Source: Macquaria australasica (Eukaryota > Chordata > Actinopteri > Centrarchiformes > Percichthyidae). From it: a DNA stretch of 64,000 nucleotides. The stretch covers positions 248,001 through 312,000 of the forward strand of contig SEMN01000524.1 of NCBI GenBank assembly GCA_005408345.1. The letters are read 5' to 3'. Below the pieces are notes generated by a model. It was given only the letters and a program-made list of their open reading frames with translations. It was not told the DNA's origin and made no database searches. Position numbers and translations under genes: made by a program. Positions 1-11,280 of the stretch are shown in pieces; positions within the stretch are counted from its first letter, which is position 1, and each line of letters starts with the position of its first letter.

Positions 1-1032
1 GAGGTAGTACTAGTACATAGTAGTTGTTTTTTTTACTTCATATATTAAGATACATGTACAGAGAAAATCTGTCTAAATTTAGGTGTGGTAGTAATTTTTT
101 TTTTCAATTTTCCCACTTCGAATAAGGGACATTGTGTTTCAGCGTTTCTGTGATGTGAATCATTATACATGACACTGGTTTGTCCTGGTTTTTCATTCGT
201 TCATTAAAAGATACTACAGGGTTAAACTAAGCACAGTCAAACTTGGAAAACTGTTAAAACTGTTAAAATAATCAAGAGAAAAGTAAGAAAAGATCATTGT
301 GGAATAAGGTAAAAACCACCAGCACTGTGCTACTGCACTGAAGCACTTTAGGCGTCAGTGTCTTGCTCAAAGGCACCTGAACTATTTTTTGGAGAAGGGA
401 AGAGTTAACCCATTTTTAGACTATCCTGTTCCTGTCTCCTTGGTGCCTTCTCTCACCCTCCATCTTCCTTCCTCCACTCACTCCTTAGATAACATACGAG
501 ACAGGAAAGAAAGCAGCAGCATGTTTTCATCTGAACATGCAGACTTTTTTTTGGCCTTTTCTTCTTCTCTGTTAATAAGAAAGAATGAAACTTGAATACT
601 GATAAATCTGCTCCTCTAATAATCCCATTACACTGTAAAAACGATGGCAGGGCTGACATGGCTCTGGCAATTTGTCAGCAGTATAAGGACCATCTGCTCA
701 CAATATCAGCCAGAATGTGGGAGTTGAAAAAAAAAGCCTGTAGTTCAGATGATGGTTTTATCTGCAAGATAAATAATAGGTGGTCGTGTAAGGGGGGTAG
801 CTTGTATTCCACGTCTCTGTTCAAGGACGGTCTTTGGCATCTGAAGTTCTATACTTGAGCAAATTTCATTTGCTGAAGCAAGCTGTTGGATATGTTTGAA
901 GGTAACTTGCTCATTTCGATCTGATGAATGCCACCTTTTAATGAGAAGGTGAACACTGCAAATTGCTCTCTAAGGTTACCTGCTACAATCAAACATGACA
1001 CACAAGAGTCAAAAGATCTCCAGTAATAAGAA
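1..1032. other. No gene; AT-rich non-coding DNA
   Basis: No recognisable exon or complete repeat. The stretch around 600-720 has no simple repeats and its texture is like conserved non-coding DNA, but no motif decides this. The short reading frames at 389-858 show no domain and end at random stops. Confidence 0.6.
340..382 (-). mobile_element. Short SINE-like scrap
   Basis: The words CAGTGTCTTGCTCAAAGGCA here closely match CAGTGTCTTGCCCAAGGACA inside the tRNA-derived SINE at 50853-51088. In that SINE the words lie between the tRNA-like head and the LINE-like tail. Only about 40 bp is recognisable and no A or B box is present, so this could also be a piece of another repeat sharing that core. 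Confidence 0.35.
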
Positions 1033-1428
1033 GAAGGCCTACCTAGAGGAAGTGACTCCCCAGGAGAACAACTTCACTATGAATGTCAGCAAGACTAAGT
1101 AGTGGACTTCGGGAAGAAGCAGGAGAGGAACTACCATTCCCTCAGGATCAACAGGGCCCCGGTGGAGAGGGTGGACAGCTTCAGATACCTCGGTGTCTGT
1201 ATCACAGAGGACTTATCATGGACCTCTCACGTCAACACCTTGGTGAAGGAAGCCCGTCAGCGTTTCTACCACCTCAGACGCCTGAGGGACTTCAGGCTGC
1301 CCCTCAAGGTGCTAAAGACTTTTTTTACTTGCATCATAGAGAGCTTCCTGACAGGCAGCATCACCACCTGGTTTGGAAACAGCACCAAGAGGGACTATCT
1401 GGCCCTGCAGAGGGTGGTGCGATCAGCT
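1033..1428 (+). mobile_element. L2-like LINE fragment (region downstream of reverse transcriptase)
   Basis: Decayed piece of a non-LTR retrotransposon ORF2. One frame reads NVSKTK and stops at 1100-1102; the neighbouring frame continues with VDFGKKQ, RYLGVCITEDLSWTSHV, FYHLRRLRDF, SILTGSI-like (here SFLTGSITTWFGN) and ALQRVVRSA. This order (KTK, then DF, F-R/K-YLGV, H, LRRL, then the IES-LTG and W-GN words) is the thumb and connection region that follows the YADD box in fish L2-type LINEs. The YADD box itself is not present, a frameshift lies near 1100, and homology stops near 1428. The fragment is truncated at both ends and inactive. L2-like is inferred from the motifs; a related clade is possible. 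Confidence 0.8.
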
Positions 1429-2049
1429 AAACCCGTGAATAAAGGCAGACTATCTGTACATGACTCATACAACTCGTTCGGGAAATCTGAATACAAGAAA
1501 ATTCATGAATGTGACAGTTTATCTTTAATTACTTGTACATACCCAATGAATATTCCATAACAATGCCAAAAGTGTCAGAGTACAAATATAATATGTATTA
1601 AAATAAATAAAATAGAATATTTAAATCTTTGTCATGAATATTCACTGCAATGAGACTTCCGACCCCCACTGATGGGCTTTTCTTTCTCTCATTGATGTAT
1701 GTATATACAATTATCTGAAACAAGGTTATTTATATTTATTATTACCTATAATTTACATCTATCTGAATCTCTGTTAACATTTTGACTTCTTGTGGCACTT
1801 CAACTGAGTTGTCAAATACATCCTTGTATTTACCCAATGGGACTGCAACTTTTCCTTTTTATGCCATCACCATCAATAAAAGGATGTATAAGCAGCTAAG
1901 CTAATTGTTGAAGTGTAATAGCTTGAGTGAGCCCCCAGATCCTCCCCTGTGTAAATATCTATGGTGGCAATCTATCTCACTTCCATGATAATAAGCTTAC
2001 AGATCTATAATTTGCTAAGCCTTTCATTTTATTGCAGCGTACTAGCACC
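1429..2049. other. No feature seen; AT-rich
   Basis: Unique-looking AT-rich sequence after the LINE breakpoint. No motif, exon or repeat that I can name. Confidence 0.5.
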
Positions 2050-2075
2050 GCTGCTGCTGCTGCTGCTGCTGCTGC
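2050..2075 (+). repeat. (GCT)8 trinucleotide repeat
   Basis: Eight GCT units plus two bases. Read on the minus strand this gives an alanine run in a 79-codon frame that has no other protein-like feature, so it is a microsatellite rather than a coding homopolymer. Confidence 0.95.
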
Positions 2076-2339
2076 CATGGAAATGAGCTGAAGGCAAAGA
2101 CAAACACCCAACAGCGCCAAGTTACTGTTTTGTTCGCCTGTTTTGCTGATGAAGTTGGATAAGTGCTGATTTATGCTCAGCTGAGAATTCATGGTGTCTA
2201 CTTGTGCCTGGAGCACTCAGGGGAGAGGCTGTGTGATATATCCAATGCTCCATAACTCAAGAGTACTAGGGAGGGAAAAGTTATGGAGGGAGAGAAACTT
2301 GGGGATCACCCTTCTCCTTTATTTTACTTTGCTGCACTG

Positions 2340-2353
2340 CCCCCCCCCCCCCC
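2340..2353 (+). repeat. Poly-C run
   Basis: A run of 14 C, one of three long C runs in the window (others near 7688 and 15111). Confidence 0.95.
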
Positions 2354-2433
2354 TTCATGATTCAGCTTCATATTTATTATTGCTTCCTACAGATCGAGTA
2401 AATGCTATCTACGTCTTCAACTATTTATATGAC

Positions 2434-2652
2434 TGTGTGTGTGTGTGTGTGTGTGTGTACAAGATGTGTGAACCATTATTGTGTTACATGCTGGATTTCT
2501 GTTCGCCAGAGTCAACAAGATGAATTCCTGCACATGTGCTGTATTTGTCAAATAAAGTCAATCTGAATACTGAAAAAAAATCCTGCCGGGGTTTTATTAA
2601 TGTGTGTGTGTGTGTGTGTTTTATTACATATCAGACAGATATGAACAAACAG

Positions 2653-2684
<32 letters not shown>

Positions 2685-3049
2685 CAATCATGTTATGTGC
2701 AGTAGTATGGAGAGAGTGCAAGATATGAGGCCAGAAAACACACACACACACACAGACACTAATCAGGTGATAAAGCTGTGTATGTTGTGTGACTGTTAGG
2801 AGTCAGGAGCCAGACAGTACACCCACACACACACTAACGTAGTTATGAAGTATAGCCTGCTGCAGTGAGTGTTTGTGTGTGTGTGTGTGTGTAGTATGAT
2901 TATTGAGTTGAGGCAGATAGACACTTCACACTTTCTAACACACACTAAAGTGTAGGTAATTGAGCCACAACAAACAGGCCACTCACACACACACACACAC
3001 GCGCACGCACACACATACACACACGCCCACACACGCACACACACACAGT
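2434..3049. repeat. Cluster of GT and AC microsatellites in alternating orientation
   Basis: At least six arrays in about 600 bp: (TG)n at 2434-2458 and 2601-2619, (AC)n at 2652-2681 and 2739-2754, (TG)n at 2874-2893, and an interrupted AC/GC/AT array at 2982-3048. The strand of the CA word flips several times. Such alternating purine-pyrimidine tracts can take up left-handed Z-DNA; that they do so here is inference. The frames across them (valine-cysteine or threonine-histidine runs) are not genes. Confidence 0.9.
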
Positions 3050-3129
3050 GTAACCTGGTTATGGAGGTGAGCGTGACTGTTGAGGTGGGAGACGTGGCTG
3101 GCCGGCTTGCCTCACTCATTCACGCTCTA

Positions 3130-3181
3130 TTAGAGAAAGAGAGAGAGATAGACAGAGAGAGAGAGAGAGGAGGAGGAGGGG
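3130..3181 (+). repeat. (GA)n purine tract
   Basis: Interrupted GA repeat grading into GGAGGAGGA. It sits at the start of a purine-rich stretch that runs to about 3350. Confidence 0.85.
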
Positions 3182-3600
3182 GCATTAAATTGAATTGAAA
3201 AAGATGCAGAGAGAATGGGAATTTGGGGATCGTAGAGGACCAGGAGAGAGAGATAAATGGTTTAGACAAAAGAGGAGAAAGTGGAGAGAAGAACAAAGAG
3301 ATGCAGAATAAGACATGGTAGAAAAGAGACGCACTTTTGTATTGAACTTAGAGAGACAGAAATCGTGACTGTTCGGTTGGCTTATGTTTGGCTGGTTTTT
3401 CTTTAAGGTTATGAAGATATTCCCCATTTGGATATGAGACTTGGACTGGTTATTCTCTGATCTGCTTCCCCTACCCTCCTTTCAAACCTTTTTTTGTTGA
3501 TAAAAATCGTTGTTTTGCACTGCCCATCCAATCGTTTATTCTGTTTTCATTTGTATTCTATGGATTTGATATATATTTGTCTCAGGGGTGTGATGTTTTG
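3182..3600. other. No gene; purine-rich then AT-rich
   Basis: The first 170 bp is purine-rich on the plus strand and has no coding signal. The remainder is AT-rich with nothing recognised. Confidence 0.5.
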
Positions 3601-3604
3601 AAGA

Positions 3605-3885
3605 CATGTTATGTGTGCGACCCACCATCGGGGGATTTAAAAAGCAGCTAGCAGCAGTTAGCAGCTAACTCAAAGAAGAATAAGAAGAAGAAGTTAGCAG
3701 CTAACCTACAGCAACCGAAAATGTCTTTGAATTCAGGAGACAATGAGGTTTCTTTACCCTCCGAGCAGAGGACGAGATCAACGACACGTATGTTATACAT
3801 CACACTAGACGCCGACGCTGTTGTGTTACACGTCACTCCTCTCTTGCTTACAGATCGCCGGCATGCTCTCTAATGCTATCACTGT
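3605..3885 (+). mobile_element. Transposon-like block with a possible tiny two-exon start
   Basis: This block is richer in CpG than its surroundings. It holds two copies of the near-palindrome GTTAGCAGCTAAC (3657-3669 and 3694-3706) separated by a GAA-rich spacer. An ATG at 3721 begins MSLNSGDNEVSLPSEQ. At 3788 there is a GTATGT donor-like site and at 3844-3853 a pyrimidine-containing TTGCTTACAG acceptor-like site, 66 bp apart. Splicing there would give only about 28 codons before a stop at 3871-3873. The layout resembles the 5' end of a fish DNA-transposon gene cut off from its transposase, but I cannot name the family. It may be a fortuitous arrangement. Confidence 0.35.
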
Positions 3886-3999
3886 TTAGTTCAGTGTAAA
3901 AAAAAGCAAAGCTGGCGTAATGATAGGTTTCTTTGCGGCAGTTTTGGGGGATCTGTTTAAAAAGGGCTTGTGTTTCAGTTTCTATTTGTGTGTGTGTGT

Positions 4000-4490
4000 G
4001 TGTGTTGTCGTGGTCCTCCTGGCTCTGCTCCTCCTGCACACCAGCTCATCACCCCTCCCAGTCTGCTCACCTGCCTCTCGTCAGTTCATCTGCCTGCAGA
4101 ATCTCGACCCTGGTTCTCCACCCAGTCTCTGCCAGATTGGTCCTCACTACTGTGGTAGTTTACACTGCAGGCCTCTTTAGTGAAGTGTTTTTTCTTAGTT
4201 AGTTATTTACTGTTTTTTCCCTTGTGCTTCAGGATCACCTGACATCTGCTCATTTGCTTGCTTTGCAATCCCTGCAGCTCTCCAGCCAGCCACGCTCACA
4301 CCCTTGCCTCCATTCCTGTCCAGCCATGCTCCACCATCACCCACCTGTCCTCGGCCTCAGCCAGCCTTCATCTCCTCTCCACTCCACCTCCATTCCTCGG
4401 TACCCCACAATAAACCTTTATAACTTCACCCTTGCCTCTGTGTTTGTGTCCTGCGCCTGGGTCCATGTTGCTACACCACAACACTATATA
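4000..4490 (+). mobile_element. LTR-like block (retrotransposon 3' LTR or solo LTR)
   Basis: C-rich, low-purine text with many CTGCC and CCAGCC words is followed by an AATAAA at 4409-4414. About 60 bp further on is a stretch reading TGTGTCCTGCGCCTGGGTCC, a wording I associate with the U5 end of teleost Gypsy-type LTRs. No clear TATA box, no primer-binding site and no gag or pol remnant are visible. It could instead be the 3' end of the preceding transposon-like block. Confidence 0.4.
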
Positions 4491-4835
4491 TTGATAATAT
4501 TTTGAGATCATACTTGCCTCTATTTAGGTCCAGTGAGAAATTAAGTTAGACCCAGCCTGTCTGAAGATTTCTAGTTTACATACTAACTAACTGACAGTTA
4601 TCTCTCCCATTAAGATGAAAACAAAACCTTTAATTTTCCAATAAGGGGAAACAAATCTGTCTTAGCAACAGAAACAATGGGATTTATTTGACATTTGGTC
4701 CTAATTTTGAGAAATACTACCACAGAGAGCACTTGCTATCTCAAATGGTTCTGGTTAACTACACAGGTAATCTGGTGTTGATGCAGAACTGGGCTCCTGC
4801 TCTGTCCTCAACATGTAATCAACACGTGGGTTAAT
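4491..4835. other. No feature seen
   Basis: AT-rich, apparently unique sequence without motif, exon or repeat. Confidence 0.5.
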
Positions 4836-4995
4836 TCAGCTCAGAAGGTAATTTGATAGAACAGGTTGAAGCTCCGATTGTGACCTTTACATCCAAACCT
4901 ATTGTGGGATCTTAATTTGATTTAATTAATTAATCTCAGAGCGCTCAGCAAGATACACACGTCATTAGCTGCAGACGTTGACTAACGATGTCTCT
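4836..4995. promoter_or_regulatory. Candidate conserved non-coding element with homeodomain-type cores
   Basis: About 160 bp without simple repeats, carrying TTTAATTAATTAATC, CATTAGCTGCAG and TAATCAACACG. Stacked TAAT/ATTA cores and a CAGCTG-like half are the texture of vertebrate developmental enhancers. Nothing here proves conservation or activity. The alternative is ordinary AT-rich spacer. Confidence 0.25.
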
Positions 4996-5136
4996 CTGTC
5001 CCTACTCGTCTTTGTGTCTCACCATCTGTTGTATCTCTCCTCCATCATGTTCTAATTCTCATTTTCCTTTTCGTGTTTGTCTTTCTTGTCTTCCACCTTC
5101 CTTATCTTTCCATCCGTCAGAATGATCAGACCACCA

Positions 5137-5157
5137 TCTCTCTCTCTCTCTCTCTCT
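5137..5157 (+). repeat. (CT)n microsatellite
   Basis: About ten CT units inside a pyrimidine-rich 5000-5160 stretch. A short GT array follows at 5328-5342. No gene lies between 5000 and 5440. Confidence 0.9.
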
Positions 5158-5439
5158 GTCGCCTCATTTCTTGTGTCAGTATTTTATCTCGTACACACAC
5201 TTTGTCTCACACACAGTGTACACAGCTACATCATTGAAATACAGCAGCAGCGTGTGTGTATGTTTGCATTCGCAAAGTGTATTCACAGCTGTAACAGCCA
5301 GCAGTAGGCTTTGACCTCCTCTGGTGCCTGTGTGTGTGTGTGTTATCATTAGCTGGTGATCACTGTTTCAAGGGCAACACCAGATAAGTCCATCAACCGC
5401 CTTCATTAACTTTAGCTTCATTGTCGTCATTAACTTCCT

Positions 5440-6178
5440 CTGTGGTGTCTGGAGGGAAGTGAGGAAGTAAAACTTTATTTAAATTGCACTTTTCAAAACC
5501 AGGGTTACAAAGTGCTTCACAGTAACAAAACGTCAATAAAAGCATTTGAATAAATAAATACAACAAACACAACAAAAACTCAGAAGCAAGGAGAGAGTTT
5601 TATGATCTGACCCCCAGAGAGAGACTGTTCACAGTCCAGGATCCTGGACAGCAAACTCGGTCCCCACAAGTCTTGAACAACCAAGGTCCTTTGTTCTGAT
5701 GACCTGGGAGGCCTAGTGGACCTGTAAGGGGTCAGCAACTCACTGATATATGGTGGAGCCAAATTGTGTTGTGGCTCAAAAGTAATTAGAAGGATTTTAA
5801 ATTCAATCCTAAATTTAACAGGAAATCAGTGTAATGAGCCAGCACTATGGGGATGCAATGGAGTCTTTGTTAGTAATCATGCAGCAGAATTTTGAACTGA
5901 TTGTAGATGTGAAACAGCTTCTTGGCTTAAATGAGAATACAGTGATTCTAATAGTCAAGTCGCAAAGAGACAGCGGATGATCTGTTTGTTGGAAAGATAA
6001 AAGGGGACGCAATGACTGAATAACTGACTTCTGGAAACCTCCTTTGAATTAGAAGCCAAGGAACCAAATTGCCGTAGAAATATTCAAAATGTCTGATTTG
6101 GTGCAAAGAGCAGAACTTCAGTTTTGTTGTGGTTAAACTGCAGGAAACTATGAGACATCCAGGCACTAATCTCATTTA
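5440..6178 (-). mobile_element. L2-like LINE, 3' part, minus strand
   Basis: Read on the minus strand, decayed ORF2 C-terminal text appears in broken frames. From high to low coordinate: SHSFLQFNHNKTE near 6150-6110; LQSVQNSAAWLLTKT near 5880; FRIEFKILLITFE near 5800; then APPYISELLTPYRSTRP at 5762-5710. These are the connection and C-terminal words of fish L2-type elements (NKTE, NSAARLLT, LHWLPV, APSYISELL, and later WNSLP, which is not visible here). The 3' end lies at the low coordinate: its complement reads AAAGTGCAATTTAAATAAAG, the L2-type tail. The element is 5'-truncated near 6178 and lacks the reverse-transcriptase core. Several frameshifts make it inactive. Confidence 0.8.
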
Positions 6179-6198
6179 GACCATTTTGTAAAATGGTC
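6179..6198. repeat. Perfect short inverted repeat at the LINE 5' breakpoint
   Basis: GACCATTTT and AAAATGGTC face each other across two bases, exactly where LINE similarity ends. This may be chance or may mark the original insertion junction. Confidence 0.7.
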
Positions 6199-6251
6199 GG
6201 GTTTGAAAGGAACCCTTTCTGTCATCTCTTTCTCCTGAAACACTGAAACAT

Positions 6252-6279
6252 GATATATATATATATATATATATATATA
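6252..6279 (+). repeat. (AT)14 microsatellite
   Basis: Uninterrupted AT dinucleotides shortly after the LINE breakpoint. Confidence 0.95.
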
Positions 6280-7290
6280 CTGCGGCCTTCTGCTCAAAAT
6301 GAACCTAAATGTGTTTCTGTGCCTGTTCAGGACGGGATCATCTAAAGAGATGAGAAACTGAAGACAGTGGTTCCAGACTGTTAGCCATAGGTGTGCTATC
6401 AGAACTGTACTAAAGGTGTACAGTAGTTGTTGTAACAAAATAACTGTAATTTTTACTTGGTCAAAATGATGAGGAAGTAATGTTACTGTAGTAGATATTA
6501 ATCTATCTTAGAATATGGAAAGAAAACCCTGCAACTGTTACTGACATTGAAGAAGAGCAGTATTTTATGTATAAACACAACGCTCCTCCATACGCCCACT
6601 GTGTTTATGTGACTGATGATTCAGTTTCAGTTTCAGAAACACCAGCAGTTGACCCAAAGGAGATTAAAACTGACCTTTAGGACATCAAAGTTAATTTAAA
6701 TTACTATTATCGATTTCTGCTAGAATTTTCACCAGAAAATCATTGAAACCACATCACTAAATTCAGATTCTTGTGCTCCTGAGGTGAAAACTGAAGCTGA
6801 CCTTTTGTTATTAATATCCTGCACAAACAGGCTATACTTATTTAAATTACCATTTAAAGCCAGAGCTGCGTAGAAGGTAAACCCATGCAAGGTGTAAATT
6901 GGATATTTTGATCTATAACAAACCAAATACACTTTTAAGTGCAACCCAAATTTAGGGACATGCCCAGGATACACAGATCAGAAGACACAGTCTGAGCTCA
7001 TATTGCCCAGCTCAAGGTTAATGTATGTAGATTTTGTAGAAACACTGTACATGTTTTTGTACAAGGAATTCCAAAAAGCTCTGTTTCTGTTAATTACAAA
7101 GTTTGTGATTTCAAGAATATATTTCCATCTTTCATAGTAATACATTTTTCATCTGGGAACAAACCATGTCTTGTGTTTTGCCATAAAAGTGACTCAGATT
7201 CTGATGGATATAGCTAAATATACACATACATGCATATTCATAATGTATTCAGGAACAAATGATAGCTTTCCTGTAATACACATTATATAA
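6280..7290. other. No feature seen; AT-rich
   Basis: A kilobase with no protein-like frame, no repeat that I recognise and no microsatellite longer than a few units. Confidence 0.5.
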
Positions 7291-7339
7291 AATGTACGTG
7301 ACTAATGCACCAGATCTCCCTCATCTCTCCCGTTATATT

Positions 7340-7499
7340 CAGTTATATCAGTGTTGCTGTCTGTCATCCCCCTCATTCCTATTCTGTCTCTCTCTCTCTC
7401 TCTGGGTTCCCTGTTTTTCTGTCCCCCTCTCTTTCATTTTAACCCCCTCCCCCCACCCTCCTTCATGTTTCCCCATCACTCTCAGCTTCCCCGATGACT

Positions 7500-7539
<40 letters not shown>

Positions 7540-7706
7540 CCATCCAACACCTGTTCGCTGTGCTCATTTCTCCACCTCCCTCCCCCAGGTCTAATATTTC
7601 CATCTTTTTTTCATCTCTCCATCCTGTAATTTTCTCAGGCTGTTGTTTACTTTTGCTCTTTCTGTTCCCCACTTTCGCTATTCTTGACCCCCCCCCCCCC
7701 CCCCCA
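7340..7706 (+). repeat. Pyrimidine-rich tract with (CT)n arrays and an 18-C run
   Basis: CT arrays at 7386-7404 and 7502-7533 sit in continuous T/C-rich text that ends in 18 consecutive C at 7688-7705. Two 100-codon-class plus-strand frames (serine, leucine and proline only) cross it and are composition artefacts. Confidence 0.9.
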
Positions 7707-7739
7707 AAACAAAAAAGGCTTGAGAGGCTCACAGAATCA

Positions 7740-7975
7740 GTGACATTTTTCTTTATCTTTCTTTATCGTTTTTTCCAGCATATCTTATTTGTTTTTATCT
7801 TATATTATTGTTGGGTATTATATTCCATTTTATCTTTGTATTATTTTTAATTGTCTGATTTTATTTGTTTCATTGCCTCCTGAAATGTGTGAATCCTGGT
7901 TCAACCATGTAAAGCACTCTGTTACTGTTTTGAAAAGTGCTGTATAAATAAAGTGTATTATTATTATTATTCCTC
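7740..7975 (+). mobile_element. L2-like LINE 3' untranslated tail, plus strand
   Basis: The text GTAAAGCACTCTGTTACTGT, then TTTTGAAAAGTGCTGTATAA, then ATAAAGTG and a short (ATT)n run at 7959-7973 is the standard 3' end of fish L2-type LINEs. It is the same tail seen in reverse at 5470-5530. Upstream is the T-rich 3' UTR, with CCTCCTGAAATGTGTGAATC before the tail. No ORF2 text is convincing upstream, so this is a very short 5'-truncated insertion. Confidence 0.8.
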
Positions 7976-10000
7976 CCCTCACCTTCAGTATTAATACCTC
8001 CTTCCCTCCATCTTTCTGTCTATACCCAGCTCTGTCGCTTCTCTCCCCCTCTCTTTTTCCACCAGTTTTACTTTTCCTGTGTGTTGTTAAAGTGCCACAG
8101 CCACCACTATCTGTCACACTGTATGTCTACATTTATCTGAAACGGCTTTCACTGCATGTACATTAGGTATTAATATGTTATCTGCTATCTTCTTTGGGTG
8201 AGGTCTAAAAGCTCACAGTGTCCACAGACATGAAAATGGAATTGAATCTGTCAGGTAAAGAACCTGGAGGGGAATCGGATTTCAGCCAGGTGGAAATGCA
8301 ATTCATGCAGTGTGCATAAGTGGGGAAGTTTTCACCCAAGTGGAAGAAACATCCATCATCACCACCAAGCCATAGCCAGAAACATCTTTTGGGGTCGGTG
8401 GGTGGTCTGGAAACACTGCCAAAAGCTACTGACAGGCCTAATATTACAGAACTAAAAGCGGTTTTCCAGCTTTATGCCATCATGTCAGGACATTTTCTGA
8501 TTACTCAAACAACTTCAAGATAATCAGTGCATATAATAGAACCACACTTTATAAAACCAGTGGCTGGTTACACAAAGGTTTGCCTAACTGGTCTGTTGAG
8601 TTAGGCCAGTGGTAGCCTAGTTTTCCAACACACTAGTCTAGTTCAGTTGAGATGGTCGGGTCTAGAGGATGGTACAAAACAGGCTCATTCATTTGAATAA
8701 TAAAAGCTAAAGCTGTTAGCTCTGCAGGTGTGTGTAGGTGAATATTTTTAACGCAAATTTTTGCCATGCATTATTCACTCTAATTTGAGTTTTTTTGAAG
8801 ACTGCTACCCCAAATAGCATTAACAGCCAGCTTACCAATTGTTCAGATGTTAGCTGCAGACTTTGGCTGATCTCAGACTAACCAGGAACTCCAGTTCTTT
8901 CTTTCCTTTTCCTCCAGTCTTTCTCCTTTGCCCCTCATCTCCGTACATTTATAACATTCAGTCATACGGCCTTTGGAAAAGCGCACATTTTTTGCTCAAG
9001 CGGAAGCATTTCCAACTCAAGAAGAGACATCTTTGACTCAGTTTGTTCTGAGTTGTATTTGGTACCTGCTAACAAAAAAAGGAAAACAACTCACCTTTTG
9101 GTTTGTTAAAGGAAAGAGTTGTTACAGAAAGCAGGAAGCCCTTTCCTTCATCCAGACAGATGGTTTTCAGTCTTCCTTTGTCTTTTTGTTAGTAAGCAGG
9201 ATATCTGTAAAACATGTTGAAAGACTTTAATGACATTTAGGCAAAAATTAGGCCATGGCCCAAGGAAATCGTTCTGATGCAGATCTGGTCTGGATCAAAA
9301 TGTTTTACCACATTTATTTTGTAACATAACAAGATGGAGGATTTTTCAACATTTTTGCTGTTTGACATGAGGAAAACCTCATGGACATGGAGAACAGTTA
9401 ATATTAAGGATTTTATTATAGTAATCGCATGTTTCCAGTGTGAAATGTTTTGTGTTTTTGCCCGGTGCATGTTGGCAGCCCAGTGTTCTATACTCTATGA
9501 AGTCAAGAAGCCGTATTTGTATATTGACAGAATGAGGAGCTTTAGTGTTAATTTCTGAGTATGTGCACAACCAGTGCTCCAAAGGAATACACAATAAGAG
9601 GGGATTGCCATGCACACACAAACACGTATTTAAAAGCAAGTATTTCAGGGCACAAAGACAGCTTATTTCCATTGTGATGTTCAAGTTCTTTATATGTTGT
9701 GCACGAGTCACTTAACACTCTGCAGCTACAACACAACCAAAACACAACCATCACAAATGTAATCAGTGCAATAATGACTATGAATGAAAATATTGTTGCT
9801 GTGTTTAGGAAAGTAGATGTAATGTGAAACATTTATATAGTGCTCCGATACTGTATTTGAAGACATAAGGCACAGAAATCTGACATTACTTTCAGACTTT
9901 TCACATTTCCAGTAAAGCTCTTCACACAAGTTCACTTTAGAAAAATTGTGTTATTTTTTACAGTGTAGCAGCGCAGGCCATTTGCCAGAAAATGTCTTAA
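7976..10000. other. No gene; mostly AT-rich spacer
   Basis: A pyrimidine-rich 130 bp start (to about 8090) is followed by about 1.9 kb in which I recognise no exon, repeat family or microsatellite. The 60-110 codon frames on both strands around 8973-9935 lack domains and codon bias. Confidence 0.5.
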
Positions 10001-10078
10001 TCTGTGGCATTCAACTTTGTGTTGATCTAACTCATTAGCATCATTATTACCCAGCCTGAGGCAGAGAGCTGGCACTTC
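10001..10078. other. Small candidate conserved block
   Basis: About 75 bp between AT-rich spacer and a pyrimidine tract, with CTCATTAGCATCATTATTAC. Two ATTA cores and no repeats make it look like a short regulatory segment. Low confidence without alignment. Confidence 0.2.
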
Positions 10079-10660
10079 TCCTCCTCTCTTCTCCTTCTCC
10101 ACCTCACCTACTCATCCTCCATTCTCTCTGGTACCCTGTCTTCCCCCCCCTCTCTTCACCAGCATCCCTCTTGGACACTTGGCACCATCATCCTTCTCTT
10201 TCCTTCCTTCATTTGCACTCTGGCAACACACATCCTCTCTCCTCTCATCCACTCCCTTGTTCCTAGGCTTTCCATGGAGGGATGGAAAAAGAGAAAGAGA
10301 GAGAGATACAGAGAGAAAAAGAGGGAAAGAGAGATGAAGCAGATGTCTCGATTCCATTAAGAGAGTAATGAGCAGAGCTAGAAGTAGCCTCACCACACAC
10401 ACACACAGCGGGGATGTGCTGGAGGGTCCAGTTCTACAGAGCGAAGAGACAGCAACACCTGGCTACCTTTCTGTACAACATCACAAATTATCTCTCCCTC
10501 TCCTCTCCTTTCATGTCTTCTCTGCTCTTTTATTCCTCCCTCCTTCCTGCTTGTCTTCACTTTTCTTTTCAGTTTGTTCATCCTTTGTTATTTTCTCCTT
10601 CTTGCTTTACTTTTTGATCTTGGTTATTCTCACTTCTTCATGTCTCTCCCCATGAGTAGT
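10079..10660. repeat. Alternating pyrimidine and purine tracts
   Basis: On the plus strand, 10079-10255 is T/C-rich, 10276-10340 is A/G-rich (GA arrays) and 10490-10660 is T/C-rich again. A short CA array lies at 10394-10407. Strand asymmetry switches twice in under 600 bp. Leucine-, serine- or arginine-rich frames here are composition artefacts. Confidence 0.8.
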
Positions 10661-10809
10661 TCACAGACGATACACAAGGTGTTATGATATGTAGGTTGAA
10701 ACTATTTCTTGACAAGCAACAGAGTATCCATCCACCCAGTACATCTGTGCAGCCTCCAGCTACAGCGTGGGTTGTCAGATACGGTCGGTACAGGCACATT
10801 GATACACTG

Positions 10810-11135
10810 AAGGAATAGTGCAATTACATAACTCTAATGCCTTAAACCACAAATTGAAGTTTTTAGATTTCTGTCTTCAGATGGATTAAACGAACTGGAT
10901 ACAACATGTTCATCAGAGAGCTTTAGAGGCGCTGATAGGTCCATTTTTGATCTTTGGACAGAGCCATAGCTGTTACCCTCTGCTTCCAGTCTTTAAGCTA
11001 AGCTAGGCTAACAACTTCCTGACTTCAGCTCTGTACCGAACACACAGATATGAGATTAATATCAATCTTTTTATTCTCGGAAAGAAAGTTCTACAAAAAC
11101 AGACAAAATGTTAAGCAGCTGTTATGAAATTGTCT
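10810..11135 (+). repeat. Dispersed teleost repeat carrying a GCTAAGCTAGGCTAAC word
   Basis: The series GAGAGCTTTAGAGGCGCTGA, TTTGGACAGAGCCA, CTTCCAGTCTTTAAGC, TAAGCTAGGCTAAC and ATGAGATTAATATCAATC is, from memory, the wording of a very common interspersed repeat of perch-like fish. It has no reading frame and I cannot assign it to a transposon class from sequence alone. The copy is diverged and its ends are approximate. Confidence 0.6.
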
Positions 11136-11229
11136 AAAATGTGCAACATTTTGAATTAAACCAGGAACTATCTGATCAGAAAATAAGTAAATAAGATTAT
11201 GAATCTGACCAGAGATTCAATAGCATCTT

Positions 11230-11280
<51 letters not shown>

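Noticed and set aside
1..26. GAGGTAGTA at the window start resembles the let-7 seed
   Set aside because: Only the first nine bases agree; the rest of the mature sequence and the opposite hairpin arm are absent.
2050..2075. Polyalanine or polyglutamine coding tract
   Set aside because: No surrounding exon; the frame has no other protein-like feature.
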